DNA from: CAWDPQ01 sp963804245
GTDB lineage: Bacteria; Acidobacteriota; Vicinamibacteria; Vicinamibacterales; 2-12-FULL-66-21
Assembly: GCA_963804245.1 (NCBI GenBank)
Contig: CAWDPQ010000016.1
Location: 124,001 to 188,000 of the forward strand
Length of the DNA: 64,000 nucleotides
Direction of reading: 5' to 3'
Part shown: one piece after another, positions 16,373-25,337 of the stretch
How positions within the stretch are numbered: position 1 is the first letter of the stretch
How the letters are laid out: each line of letters begins with the position of its first letter
The notes under the pieces: model-generated
Database searches by the model: none
The model's input: only the letters and a program-made list of their open reading frames with translations
Told to the model about the DNA's origin: nothing
Program-made: the position numbers and the translations under genes

Positions 16373-17782
16373 TCAGATCCCGACGGCTCGAGCGGCGGGC
16401 GGGCCGGCGTGCACCGCGATGCCCGAGTCCAGGATGGCACGAGCCGCCGTATGGCCGCTCTGCACGGCACTCTCGATCGTCGCCGGGAGCCCGGTGTCGA
16501 TCCAGTCGCCGGCGAGAAAGAGGCCTCGTACCGGAGTCATTGCCCCGGGCCGTTTCGGTTGACCAGGAGCCAGCGAGAAGGTCGCCTGCTTTTCGCGTAT
16601 GACCGTCGCGCGCAGCAGCTTCCCCTCGCCGGCCCGTGGCAGCGCCTCACGGACCTCGGCCGCAGCCAGGTTCGTGAGCTCGCCGTTGCTGCGGTGGGTC
16701 AGCTCGCTGGCGCCGCTCGAAACGAGCGACAGGTGTGACGCCGACTCGCCGAAGGCGAGACGCTTGTCGAACACCCACTGCATCGTCCGCCCGGGCAGGC
16801 CGGCGAACGTCTCCGACATGACCTCGCGGTCGTACCACAGATTCACGGTCACGATGGGTTGCGCATCCATTTCTGCAGCTGCCTTCAGGACATTTGCGAG
16901 CGCTGGCGGCGGCACGGGCGAGAAGAGATTGCCGATCGAGTGCCAGGCCACGGCAGACAATACGGTGGATGCCTCCACACGCTCTCCCCGCACGTCCACC
17001 GCTATCACCCGATCGTTCTCGACGACGACGCGCGCGAGCGCCGAGGTGCGAACCTCGCCGCCGCACTGCGTGATGAAGTCGCGAGCGGGCAGCGCATACG
17101 TCTCATGCAGTGGTTTGTTTGGAAGCACGATCGCGGCCGCCGACGGATCGGGTGCAAACATCTGCGCCAGCACCCGGACGAACGACGTGGCGGACGCGTA
17201 ATCTACAGACTGATTCAACGCCGCGACGGCCAGCGGCTCCCACAGCCACGATGTGAGCGCCGTTCCCTGGCCGTGCCGCGCCAGCCACTGGCGGACAGTC
17301 TCCTTATCCGCGGACGCGTCCAGGATTTCACCACGCTGAAGCCGATGTCGTGCGCGAAGCAACGGTCCGGCCAATCGTAGCGAGCGCATCCGATCCATCC
17401 ACGGGATCGGTTCCCACATCAAGACACCGGCCATCAAGTGAAGTGGGGCAGGCAGCCGTGGACACTTCAACACCGACCGCCGACCTGTTCTGTCGTAGCA
17501 GGGAAGCTCGAGAGAGTCCTGACGCCAGACATTTCCCTCTGCCCCGATGCGTCGCAGAAACTCAAACGTCGATCGATAGCAGCCGAACATCACGTGCTGG
17601 CCGTTGTCCACGAGCTCACCCGTCTCGCGATCGACGAAGGCCGTCGCCCGGCCGCCGAGTTGCGATCGAGCTTCGAGGACGAGCACACGTGCGCCAGCGC
17701 CAGCGAGGGCGCACGCCGCGCTCAAGCCGGCGAAGCCCGCGCCGATCACCACCACGTCGTGGTGACGTCTGGCGATGTTCAT
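16373..17782 (-). CDS. hpnE: Hydroxysqualene dehydroxylase HpnE
   Basis: 469 aa, FAD amine-oxidase/desaturase family: dinucleotide motif VVVIGAGFAGLSAACALAGAG at residues 10-30, then ARSQLGGRATAF. The NGQHVMFGCYRSTFEFLRRIG segment and C-terminal GLFLAGDWIDTGLPATIESAVQSG are HpnE marks. It reduces hydroxysqualene to squalene, the last step of the HpnCDE route. Its ATG overlaps the stop of hpnD by 4 nt. Confidence 0.93.
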   Translation of the reverse strand: MNIARRHHDVVVIGAGFAGLSAACALAGAGARVLVLEARSQLGGRATAFVDRETGELVDNGQHVMFGCYRSTFEFLRRIGAEGNVWRQDSLELPCYDRTGRRSVLKCPRLPAPLHLMAGVLMWEPIPWMDRMRSLRLAGPLLRARHRLQRGEILDASADKETVRQWLARHGQGTALTSWLWEPLAVAALNQSVDYASATSFVRVLAQMFAPDPSAAAIVLPNKPLHETYALPARDFITQCGGEVRTSALARVVVENDRVIAVDVRGERVEASTVLSAVAWHSIGNLFSPVPPPALANVLKAAAEMDAQPIVTVNLWYDREVMSETFAGLPGRTMQWVFDKRLAFGESASHLSLVSSGASELTHRSNGELTNLAAAEVREALPRAGEGKLLRATVIREKQATFSLAPGQPKRPGAMTPVRGLFLAGDWIDTGLPATIESAVQSGHTAARAILDSGIAVHAGPPAARAVGI

Positions 17783-18627
17783 GCCGTCAGCATCGTGCGA
17801 GCCCAGACGGCGGCGGCAATAAGGGCACGCCGCGGCCGTGGTATCCCGACTACTTCGCGAAAGACATCGTAGTCACGCTGTTCGATCCGACGGAGAATCG
17901 CGAAATAGATCGCGCCCATGATCTCGGCGGCCACCAGACGTCGCGCCTCGGTCTTCGGCAGCGCGCGCGCGGCTCGAGCGTAGTAGTCCCGCGCGCGCTG
18001 CGCCTGCTGATTCAGCAGAGCCCTGACCTTGGCCGAACCGATTCCGCCGCCGGCACGCTCGGTCTCCGTCAGCAGATCGGTTTCCGTGCAACCGTGGCGT
18101 CGCAGGTCCTCCTGCGGAATGTAGATGCGGCCTTTCGCCAGATCCCCCGGCACGTCGCGCAGGATGTTGGTGAGTTGCAGGGCCACTCCCAGATCGGTCG
18201 CATACTGACGCGACGCTGCCGTCGACGCGCCGAACACGTCGAGGCAGATCAGACCGACTGCTGACGCCACCCGCGTGCAGTACACGTACAGGTCCGCGAA
18301 CGTGTCGTAGTGCCTTGGATGGACGTCCATCTCGACGCCGTCGATCAGGGCGTCGAAGTGCGCCTTCTGCAGGTTGAACGCGCTCACCAGCGGGGCCAGG
18401 GCCCGTCCTTGTCTGGTCTCGGGCGTCCCACCCTCGAAGCAGGCTGTGAGCTCCTGACGCCAGCGCGCCAGTTCCGCTTCCGCGCCTTTCGCGCCGGGAT
18501 CGCCCGCCTCGGCCTCGTCCACGGCATCATCCACAGCCCGGCAGAAATCCCACACGGCAACGATCGCCTGTCGCTTGTGCGCCGGCAGCACGAGGAACGA
18601 GTAGTAGAAATTGGTGTCGCGAGCCAC
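17779..18627 (-). CDS. hpnD: Presqualene diphosphate synthase HpnD
   Basis: 282 aa, squalene/phytoene synthase family. Aspartate-rich motifs DFCRAVDDAVDEAE (near 27) and LQLTNILRDVPGDLAKGRIYIP (near 155) bind the diphosphates through Mg2+. It condenses two farnesyl diphosphates to presqualene diphosphate. The start is GTG 18627 (MARDTNFYYSF), 6 nt after the hpnC stop. Confidence 0.93.
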   Translation of the reverse strand: MARDTNFYYSFLVLPAHKRQAIVAVWDFCRAVDDAVDEAEAGDPGAKGAEAELARWRQELTACFEGGTPETRQGRALAPLVSAFNLQKAHFDALIDGVEMDVHPRHYDTFADLYVYCTRVASAVGLICLDVFGASTAASRQYATDLGVALQLTNILRDVPGDLAKGRIYIPQEDLRRHGCTETDLLTETERAGGGIGSAKVRALLNQQAQRARDYYARAARALPKTEARRLVAAEIMGAIYFAILRRIEQRDYDVFREVVGIPRPRRALIAAAVWARTMLTA

Positions 18628-18633
18628 TGTGCG

Positions 18634-19548
18634 CTACCGCCAGACAACAGCCCGCCCGATGAGGAGAGGAATGTCCGCCGCGTTCAGCCGCGGACGGCGG
18701 TGCAGGGCATCGACGGAGGTCTGCACTTTGTCGAGGATCCGCGACCCGCCGAGCCACGTGATGCGCAGCTCCCAGCGCAATCGTCCAGGCACGGCATCAC
18801 AGATCGATCGCCCCTGGGCAAACAGCTCGCGCGTGCGGCCGACAACGGCGTCGAGGGCCGTCTGCCAGCTCGCCGTCCATCGTCCCCGTTCCAGATCCTG
18901 TTCGTCGGCCCCCGCTCGATCGCGGTCTTCTTCTGGCAGATACAACCGGCCGCGGCGCCAGTCGACGCCGAAGTCCTGCCAGAAGTTGGTGAGTTGAAGC
19001 GCCGTACACACCGCGTCGGACCGCTCGTCCATGTCCCGCTCGGCATAACCGGCGACGCGCAGGACGAGGCGCCCGACCGGGTTCGCTGACCGCCGGCAAT
19101 AGTCCAGCACGTCGCTCCACGTGGCATAGCGTGACGTCGACACGTCCTGGCGGAACGCGCTGAGCAGATCATCGAAAAGCTCCGTTGGCAGACTGTGGCG
19201 ATGGATGGCGTCGTGGAGGGCGACGAAGATCAAGTCGTCGCCGGCATCCGGCCGTTGCGGCGTCGCTACGTCGTCCACGTCGTCTTCAGCGGACACGGCT
19301 GGATCGGGCGCGTGCAGCCGCCGCTGCCAGCCGTCGAGCAGCGCAATTCTCTCGGCTGCCGAAGGACCCGGCTCGTCGGCAAAGTCGTCTGCGCGACGGG
19401 CAAACGCATAAATGGCGGCAATCGCAGGGCGCATGTGGGCGGGCAACAGCAGCGACGCAACCGGAAAATTCTCGTAGTGCCGGCGCGCGAGGTGCGCGCA
19501 CCAGCCGTAGGCGCGTTCGAGGTCGGCTCCAGTGGGTCGTCCGCTCAC
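18634..19548 (-). CDS. hpnC: Hydroxysqualene synthase HpnC
   Basis: 304 aa from GTG 19548 (SGRPTGADLERAYGW). The first aspartate motif is YAFARRADDFADEPG; the second is TNFWQDFGVDWRRGRLYLPEED. HENFPVASLLLP-like N-terminus (HYENFPVASLLLPAHMRP) is typical of HpnC. It turns presqualene diphosphate into hydroxysqualene. The GTG overlaps the stop of the adenosyltransferase gene as GTGA, so I reject the longer in-frame start at 19695. Together hpnC-D-E give squalene, the precursor of hopanoids; no squalene-hopene cyclase is in the window. Confidence 0.92.
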   Translation of the reverse strand: MSGRPTGADLERAYGWCAHLARRHYENFPVASLLLPAHMRPAIAAIYAFARRADDFADEPGPSAAERIALLDGWQRRLHAPDPAVSAEDDVDDVATPQRPDAGDDLIFVALHDAIHRHSLPTELFDDLLSAFRQDVSTSRYATWSDVLDYCRRSANPVGRLVLRVAGYAERDMDERSDAVCTALQLTNFWQDFGVDWRRGRLYLPEEDRDRAGADEQDLERGRWTASWQTALDAVVGRTRELFAQGRSICDAVPGRLRWELRITWLGGSRILDKVQTSVDALHRRPRLNAADIPLLIGRAVVWR

Positions 19549-20084
19549 CACTCCACTTCCGGCTCGGCCGCGCGATGGTTCACGGCCCTCGCCATGACGA
19601 ACAGCAAATCCGACAGCCGGTTCACGTAGATCAGCAGTTCTGGCTCGAGGGAATCCTGGTCGAGCGTGACGATGGCTCGTTCGGCGCGGCGGCACGTCGT
19701 GCGCGCGACGTGCAGTGACGCGCCGGGTATCGACCCCCCGGCGAGGATGAACCGGCGCAGCGGCGGCAGCTCGGCCTCGAGGGTGTCGATCCAGTCCTCG
19801 AGCCTGCCGATGTCCTCGCGAGACACGGTCGCCTTGGTCACCCGGTCGGCGATGCGATGGGACGGATCCGCGAGACGCGCGCCGAGCGCAAACAAGTCGC
19901 GCTGGATGTGCACGAGCATGTCCGACAGGTCACCGTCGATCCCCTCGGCGCGCACCAAACCCAGCCAGGCGTTCAGTTCGTCGACGTCGCCGTAGGCGGC
20001 CACACGCGCATCCGACTTCTTGACCCGCGTGCCGTCGAACAGCGCGGTGTCACCAGCATCGCCGGTCCTGGTGTAGATTTTCAC
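19545..20084 (-). CDS. pduO: PduO-type ATP:cob(I)alamin adenosyltransferase
   Basis: 179 aa from GTG 20084 (KIYTRTGDAGDTALFDG), the usual PduO/MMAB N-terminus; an in-frame TTG at 20093 would lie inside the -10 box. ATP-binding TRTGDAGDT, VDELNAWLGL, and the conserved RTTCRRAERAIV with the cobalamin-side residues are all present. It adenosylates cob(I)alamin to make coenzyme B12. First gene of the minus-strand run that continues with hpnC. Confidence 0.9.
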   Translation of the reverse strand: MKIYTRTGDAGDTALFDGTRVKKSDARVAAYGDVDELNAWLGLVRAEGIDGDLSDMLVHIQRDLFALGARLADPSHRIADRVTKATVSREDIGRLEDWIDTLEAELPPLRRFILAGGSIPGASLHVARTTCRRAERAIVTLDQDSLEPELLIYVNRLSDLLFVMARAVNHRAAEPEVEW

Positions 20085-20092
20085 GGCACCCA

Positions 20093-20098
20093 ATTATA
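20093..20098 (-). promoter_or_regulatory. -10 box TATAAT of the pduO-hpnCDE operon
   Basis: Perfect TATAAT on the minus strand 8 nt upstream of the GTG at 20084. It decides the start choice for the adenosyltransferase and lies 2 nt upstream of the divergent mutY ATG. Confidence 0.55.
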
Positions 20099-20100
20099 GG

Positions 20101-20817
20101 ATGCCCTCCCGAACCAACCTCCCCACCCTTCCACCGCCGGCGTCGCGACGCCGTTTTCGCCGCCGATTGCTGGATTGGTACTCGACCAACGCCCGGGACC
20201 TGCCGTGGCGGCAGACGCGCGACCCGTATCACATCCTCGTTTCGGAGATCATGCTGCAGCAGACCCAGGTCGATCGCGTGCTGCCCAAGTATCACGAGTG
20301 GCTCGAAAAATTCCCCAGCCTCTCGGCCCTCGCAGCAGCGGGAGAAGAGGACGTGACGTCAACCTGGCGGCCTCTCGGCTACAACATTCGTCCGCGGCGG
20401 CTGCATGCGATTGCCCGCGAGTCCGTGGCCCGCTTCGGCGGCGAGCTGCCGTCGGACGAGGAAACGCTGCGATCGTTCAAGGGCATCGGTGCCTATACCG
20501 CGGGCGCCGTGCGCAGCTTTGCATTCGGGCAGCGCGCCGCCATCCTGGACACCAACGTCGCGCGCGTGCTGTTTCGCGTGTTCGTCGGTCGTGGCAATCC
20601 GAAATCGCACGCGATGCGCCAGCATCTCTGGGGCGTGTCGCGAACGGTGCTGCCCATCCGCCGCGTCTTCGACTTCAACCAGGCGCTCATGGACTTCGGC
20701 GCCACGCTGTGCACCGCGCGAAAGCCGAAATGCCTTCTCTGTCCGATGAGGAACGGCTGCGCCGCGTATCCGCACAACCCGGCCAATGAACGCCCCCAAC
20801 GACCGGACGTCAGGTGA
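20101..20817 (+). CDS. mutY: A/G-specific adenine glycosylase MutY, lacking its C-terminal domain
   Basis: 238 aa. The helix-hairpin-helix glycosylase core has EIMLQQTQVDRVLPKY with the catalytic Glu, FKGIGAYTAGAV (HhH) and ILDTNVARVLFR with the catalytic Asp. The 4Fe-4S cluster ligands are C-x6-C-x2-C-x5-C (CTARKPKCLLCPMRNGC). Normal MutY is about 350 aa, the last 110 forming a NUDIX-like domain that recognises 8-oxoG. Here that part is missing, but a separate NUDIX gene overlaps the 3' end by 32 nt. Removes A mispaired with 8-oxoG. Confidence 0.9.
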   Translation: MPSRTNLPTLPPPASRRRFRRRLLDWYSTNARDLPWRQTRDPYHILVSEIMLQQTQVDRVLPKYHEWLEKFPSLSALAAAGEEDVTSTWRPLGYNIRPRRLHAIARESVARFGGELPSDEETLRSFKGIGAYTAGAVRSFAFGQRAAILDTNVARVLFRVFVGRGNPKSHAMRQHLWGVSRTVLPIRRVFDFNQALMDFGATLCTARKPKCLLCPMRNGCAAYPHNPANERPQRPDVR

Positions 20818-21214
20818 CGTGCCGCGTGTCGTGGTCACCGCTGCCGTCATCGAGCGCGACGGAGCGTACCTCGTGACGCGACGTCCACCCGGGGTGCACC
20901 TCGGTGGGATGTGGGAATTTCCGGGTGGGAAATGCGACGGCGGGGAATCGCTCGAGGCGTGTCTGACGCGCGAAATCCGCGAAGAGCTCGGGTGCGAGAT
21001 CGACGTCGGAGAGGAAGTCTTCGCGACCGCACACGCCTATGCGGAACGGCTGGTCGAGCTGCATTTCTTTGCGTGCACCCTGCACGGGCAACCCACCCCG
21101 GTGCTTGGACAGGAAGTGCGCTGGGTGTCACCGACGGAGCTATCGACGCTCGAATTTCCGCCGGCAGACGACGAGCTCATCGCCCTGCTGTCGGGAGGAA
21201 CGGCAGAGACGTGA
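20786..21214 (+). CDS. MutT-like NUDIX hydrolase, (deoxy)nucleoside triphosphate diphosphatase
   Basis: 142 aa. The full NUDIX box is present: GGKCDGGESLEACLTREIREELG (residues about 48-70). The N-terminal VVVTAAVIERDGAYLVTRRPPG and MWEFPGG are typical of the MutT 8-oxo-dGTP group. Overlaps mutY by 32 nt in another frame, so coupled. It could clean the 8-oxo-dGTP pool, or stand in for the missing MutY recognition domain; the intact NUDIX box favours the first. ATG 20786 is the natural start. Its 3' end overlaps the convergent ygfZ gene by 38 nt. Confidence 0.88.
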   Translation: MNAPNDRTSGDVPRVVVTAAVIERDGAYLVTRRPPGVHLGGMWEFPGGKCDGGESLEACLTREIREELGCEIDVGEEVFATAHAYAERLVELHFFACTLHGQPTPVLGQEVRWVSPTELSTLEFPPADDELIALLSGGTAET

Positions 21215-22160
21215 CCGTGGCCGGCTGTCGCCCCGCCTCTCCGCTTTCAACCACAGTGCCTGGTTCTGCGAAATCCCGGTGCACGTAGCCGAGCGCCACA
21301 GGACGCCCGACCGCGGGAGACCACGTGGCGCTGGTCACGGATCCTATCTGCCGCTCACCGGCGTACAGCCGCTCGCCACGCGGCGGGGGCTGACCGTCCG
21401 CTGGAAAGGTCAGACCGACGAGCCGGCGGGCCACCCGCCCCTGCCCGCGGTGCAGAACGCGGATGATGACCTCCTGTCCGACATAGCAACCCTTGGTCAG
21501 GCTGATCGCTCGATCCTCGATTCCGGCTTCGAGAGGGATTGTCTCGTGGGTCATGTCCACGCCGAACGCCGGCGTCCCCGCTTCGATTCGCAGCACATCA
21601 CCCAGGTCGTCATCGACCGAGCTCACGCCAGCGGCAGTGAGCGTGGCGAAAATCGCGGGGAGGCTTCCGGACGGCACGAAGAGGTCGATTGCCGGCACGC
21701 CGAAGTCGTCGTTCCCCACCGCGACCGCTTCCACACCAGCGATGCTGAGGCGGCGGCTGGAGTAGGCGGCGAGTGGGTCGACCCCCACGGCTGAGGCAGA
21801 TGCGGGACCGAGCACCGTGACGTGCGCCATGGCGGCGGTGACATCTTCGACTGCGGCCTCCTCGCTGAAAATGAAATTACCCAGATGTGAGGCGACCTGT
21901 CGGGCGACATCGTGCGGGACGTCCAGCAGCACCCGATCGCCGAGCTCCAGCACCCGCATATCGGAGATCATGCGACCCTGTGGGGTGAGCAACGCGGCAT
22001 AACACCCCGTGCCGGCCGTCAGCGCCGCAACATCGTTTGTGAGCAATCCTTGAAGATACGAGAGGCGGTCGGGGCCGGTGAGGATGATCCGGCCGCGCGT
22101 CTGTCGATGGAGAACCACGGCCCCCTCGTGCGCCGCGGTATACCGTTCCCGTGAAAACAT
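21177..22160 (-). CDS. ygfZ: Folate-binding protein YgfZ/GcvT family (Fe-S cluster biogenesis)
   Basis: 327 aa from ATG 22160 (MFSRERYTAAHEGAVVLHRQTRGRI). The YgfZ signature KGCYVGQEVIIR, with its conserved Cys, is near residue 228. N-terminal GRIILTGPDRLSYLQGLLTNDV matches the GcvT-like fold. YgfZ proteins use tetrahydrofolate in building or repairing certain Fe-S enzymes. The frame runs open to 22265 but that extension has no family similarity. Its C-terminal 12 codons overlap the NUDIX gene on the other strand. Confidence 0.88.
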   Translation of the reverse strand: MFSRERYTAAHEGAVVLHRQTRGRIILTGPDRLSYLQGLLTNDVAALTAGTGCYAALLTPQGRMISDMRVLELGDRVLLDVPHDVARQVASHLGNFIFSEEAAVEDVTAAMAHVTVLGPASASAVGVDPLAAYSSRRLSIAGVEAVAVGNDDFGVPAIDLFVPSGSLPAIFATLTAAGVSSVDDDLGDVLRIEAGTPAFGVDMTHETIPLEAGIEDRAISLTKGCYVGQEVIIRVLHRGQGRVARRLVGLTFPADGQPPPRGERLYAGERQIGSVTSATWSPAVGRPVALGYVHRDFAEPGTVVESGEAGRQPATVTSLPFLPTAGR

Positions 22161-22183
22161 CGCTGAGCTGCTGATATCCTGAG

Positions 22184-23872
22184 ATGATGGGCTCGACCTT
22201 CTATTGTACGGCCGCGTGCCTGGCAGCACTGACGCTGGGCGCGACCGGCATAGCTCCGCAGGCAACCGGCCCCACCCCTGGGGAAGCGACCTACTCGATC
22301 TTCCTCGGAGGAAAACAGATCGGGCGGGAAGACGTGAACCTCGCGCGCGTGGGCGGTGACTGGGTGATTACGGCAACCAGCCACCTCGCCGCGCCCATCG
22401 ATGTGACGGTGAACCGGTTCGAAATGAAATACAGCGCCGACTGGCAGCCGATCGAGTTGAAGCTCGACGCGCGGATGCAGAAGGGCCTGATTGCGCTATC
22501 CACCTCCTTCGGATTGACCACAGCCGTCAGCGAAATCACGCAGAACGGCGTGACGAACGCGAAGACGGATCAGATTTCCGCACGCACCGTCGTCATTCCG
22601 AACAACTTCTTTGCTCCGTACGAAGCGCTCGCGGCGCGCGTCAACGGTCTGGCTGTTGGCGCCGAGGTGCCGGTGTACATCGCACCGGAGGGAGAAATCA
22701 AAGTCACGGTCGGCGACGTCACGACCGGACAGTTCCAGACACCGGCGGGCACCGTCACGACCGCCCGCTACAACCTGACGTTCAAAAATACGACCGGCGA
22801 TCTTCAGGCGGAGCTTTCGCTGGACGGCAAGGGGCGCTTCGCACGTTTCGAGATCCCGAGCGCCAAGCTGGTCGTTGCGCGACAGGATCTCGTCACCGTG
22901 GCCAGCCGCGTTCAGATCGTGCGCAACCCGACCGACGTTGACGTACGCCTCCCGTCGTCAGGCTTCAGCCTGGCGGGCACGCTGACTACACCCACCGCCA
23001 CAGCGGCAAGAGTACGGAGCCCAGCCATCGTTCTGGTGGCAGGCTCCGGGCCGGCCGAACGCGACGCCGTGGTCGCCGGCATCCCGCTCTTCGCCCAGCT
23101 TGCCGCCGATCTCGCCGAGCGTGGTTTCGTCGTGCTGCGCTACGACAAGCGCGGTGTCGGACAGAGCGGCGGCCGGCTCGAAACCGTCACGCTCCAGGAG
23201 TACGCGGACGACGCGGTGGCGGCGGTCAAATGGCTGGATAAGCGCAAGGACGTCGATCGCCGGCGGATCACCGTGATCGGCCACAGTGAAGGTGCGGCCA
23301 TCGCCATGCTGGCGGCCGCTCGCGAGAAGAAGATTGCCTCGCTGGTGCTGATGGAAGCGATGGGCACTCCCGGCGTCGACCTGATCCTCGAACAGCAGCA
23401 GGCTTCTCTCGACCGGCTGAAGGTGCCCGAGGGTGAGCGCCCCTCGAAAGTCGAACTTCAAAAAAAGATCCTCGACGCCGCGATCAGCGGGCAGGGATGG
23501 GAGGCGCTTCCGCCGGAGATTCGCGCGCGCGCCGATTCTCCCTGGTACAGAAGCCTGCTGACATTCGATCCGGCGGCGGTCATGCCTCGAATCAAGCAGC
23601 CGGTGTTGATCGTGCACGCCGAGCTCGACAAGGAAGTTCTGCCTCACCACGGCAAGCGCTTGACCGAAGCGGCCAATACCCGAAAAAAGGTTGCGCCGGC
23701 CACGTTTGTCTCCTTGCCGGGTTTGAACCACTTGCTCGTGCCGGCGAAGACCGGAGATACCTCGGAGTATCTGCTGCTGCCGGAAAAACGAATCAGCCCG
23801 GAAGTGGCCCGCGCGATCGCCGACTGGCTCGCAACGGCCGGCCTGAAACCGCAGCAATCCAAGATCGAATAA
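22184..23872 (+). CDS. Exported alpha/beta hydrolase with N-terminal beta domain
   Basis: 562 aa. A short signal peptide (residues 1-26) is followed by a beta-rich domain of about 230 residues (YSIFLGGKQIGREDV..., repeated T/V strands), then an alpha/beta hydrolase domain. Catalytic triad: GHSEGA (Ser), VHAELDKEV (Asp), LPGLNHLLVP (His). VLRYDKRGVGQS is typical of the dienelactone hydrolase/S9-S15-like exported hydrolases. Substrate unknown; an ester or peptide outside the cytoplasm is likely. Start at ATG 22184 or 22187. Ends 11 nt before pntA on the same strand. Confidence 0.83.
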   Translation: MMGSTFYCTAACLAALTLGATGIAPQATGPTPGEATYSIFLGGKQIGREDVNLARVGGDWVITATSHLAAPIDVTVNRFEMKYSADWQPIELKLDARMQKGLIALSTSFGLTTAVSEITQNGVTNAKTDQISARTVVIPNNFFAPYEALAARVNGLAVGAEVPVYIAPEGEIKVTVGDVTTGQFQTPAGTVTTARYNLTFKNTTGDLQAELSLDGKGRFARFEIPSAKLVVARQDLVTVASRVQIVRNPTDVDVRLPSSGFSLAGTLTTPTATAARVRSPAIVLVAGSGPAERDAVVAGIPLFAQLAADLAERGFVVLRYDKRGVGQSGGRLETVTLQEYADDAVAAVKWLDKRKDVDRRRITVIGHSEGAAIAMLAAAREKKIASLVLMEAMGTPGVDLILEQQQASLDRLKVPEGERPSKVELQKKILDAAISGQGWEALPPEIRARADSPWYRSLLTFDPAAVMPRIKQPVLIVHAELDKEVLPHHGKRLTEAANTRKKVAPATFVSLPGLNHLLVPAKTGDTSEYLLLPEKRISPEVARAIADWLATAGLKPQQSKIE

Positions 23873-23883
23873 ACTTTCCGGCG

Positions 23884-25029
23884 ATGAGAGTGGGGGTTCC
23901 GAAAGAGACCGCGCCGCGCGAAACGCGTGTCTCTCTGATTCCAGCCGGCGCGAACGCGCTGAAGAAAGCCGGCCTCGACGTGGTGATCGAAACGGGGGCA
24001 GGCGCAGCTGCGGGGTTCCCCGACGCCGCATTCCGCGAACAGGGCGCATCGATCGTCTCGCGAAGCGAGGTCTTCCAGACCGCTGACATCCTTCTTCAGG
24101 TACGCGCCGCACCTGCCTCGGGCCCGCTGCGGTCGGGCCAGGCGGTCATCGGCTTCGCAGATCCGCTCGGTGCTCCGCAGGCGGTCAGGGACATCGCGGC
24201 GACGGGTGCCACCCTTCTCTCCATGGAGTTGATGCCGCGCATCACGCGGGCGCAGAGCATGGATGCGCTCTCGTCGATGGCGACGATTGCCGGCTACAAG
24301 GGCGTCCTCCTCGCCGCCGACGCGCTCCCGCGCATGTTCCCAATGCTCATGACGGCGGCGGGCACGATCTCGGCGGCGCGCGTCTTCATCATGGGGGCTG
24401 GAGTGGCAGGACTGCAGGCCATCTCCGCCGCGCGGCGGCTCGGCGCGAAGGTCGAGGCCTACGACGTGCGTCCGGCGGTCAAGGAACAGGTGCAGAGTCT
24501 CGGCGCCAAGTTCGTCGAACTGCCGCTCGAGGCAGCGGATGCGGAAGACAAAGGCGGCTACGCGAAAGCGCAGGACGAATCGTTCTATCGACGGCAGCGC
24601 GAGATGATGCTGAAAGTGGTCGCGAGCAGCGACGTCGTCATCACCACAGCATTGATCCCCGGAAAGCGCGCGCCGATCCTCGTCACGCGCGAAATGGTCG
24701 AAGCCATGGCTCCCGGATCGGTCGTCGTCGACCTGGCAGCAGAGCGCGGCGGCAACTGCGAGCTCACCAGGCCGGACGAGGTCGTATCCCACCAGGGCGT
24801 CACGATTCTCGGCCCCTCAAATCCACCGGCGCTCGTCCCCTATCACGCGAGCCAGATGTACTCGAAGAACATCACCACTTTCCTGTCGCATCTGCTCGGC
24901 AAGGACGGGGCCCAGCAGCCGGCGCTCTCGTTGTCGACCTCGGATGAAATCACGCGGGAAACACTCCTCACCATGGGCGGCGACGTCGTACACGCGCGCG
25001 TGAAGGAGCTCCTCGGCCAGCCGGCGTAA
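23884..25029 (+). CDS. pntA: NAD(P) transhydrogenase alpha subunit, part 1 (PntAA)
   Basis: 381 aa from ATG 23884 (MRVGVPKETAPRETRVSLIP); the frame is open far upstream but that overlaps the hydrolase. The AlaDH/PNT N-terminal domain (1-135) is followed by the NAD-binding domain with VFIMGAGVAGLQAISAARRLGA, and QDESFYRRQREMM. The length fits the split alpha-1 form. Family role: hydride transfer between NADH and NADP+ driven by the proton gradient. The partner genes pntAB and pntB, usually next to it, are absent here; an FHA gene follows instead. Confidence 0.88.
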   Translation: MRVGVPKETAPRETRVSLIPAGANALKKAGLDVVIETGAGAAAGFPDAAFREQGASIVSRSEVFQTADILLQVRAAPASGPLRSGQAVIGFADPLGAPQAVRDIAATGATLLSMELMPRITRAQSMDALSSMATIAGYKGVLLAADALPRMFPMLMTAAGTISAARVFIMGAGVAGLQAISAARRLGAKVEAYDVRPAVKEQVQSLGAKFVELPLEAADAEDKGGYAKAQDESFYRRQREMMLKVVASSDVVITTALIPGKRAPILVTREMVEAMAPGSVVVDLAAERGGNCELTRPDEVVSHQGVTILGPSNPPALVPYHASQMYSKNITTFLSHLLGKDGAQQPALSLSTSDEITRETLLTMGGDVVHARVKELLGQPA

Positions 25030-25037
25030 CCTCGACG

Positions 25038-25337
25038 ATGTGGGTGCTCAAGACAGCTGCTGAAGCAGAAATCCCATTCACGTTCCGCATCCTGCCCGGC
25101 AACATCAAGACGATGGGTCGCGCCGGCCGCGCCGATTTCGTCGTCGACGCCGGGATGGTCTCCAGGTTCCACTGCCGCTTGACCGCGGGCAGCGCCGAAC
25201 TCGAAGTTCAGGATCTCGACAGCACGAATGGCACGTTCGTCAACGGCACACGCGTCGAACGTGCGCTGCTGAAGGACGGCGACCGCCTCGGCATCGGCCG
25301 CGTGGAGTTGACCATCAGCTGCTCCAGGCAGAATTGA
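25038..25337 (+). CDS. Small FHA-domain protein
   Basis: 99 aa, nearly all one forkhead-associated domain: MGRAGRADFVVDAGMVSRFHCRL gives the GR...S.H core, and LDSTNGTFVNGTRV is the conserved loop. FHA domains bind phosphothreonine peptides. It follows pntA by 8 nt. A Ser/Thr kinase lies 3 kb downstream, a possible source of the phosphosite. Its last 23 nt overlap the convergent MBL gene. Confidence 0.85.
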   Translation: MWVLKTAAEAEIPFTFRILPGNIKTMGRAGRADFVVDAGMVSRFHCRLTAGSAELEVQDLDSTNGTFVNGTRVERALLKDGDRLGIGRVELTISCSRQN

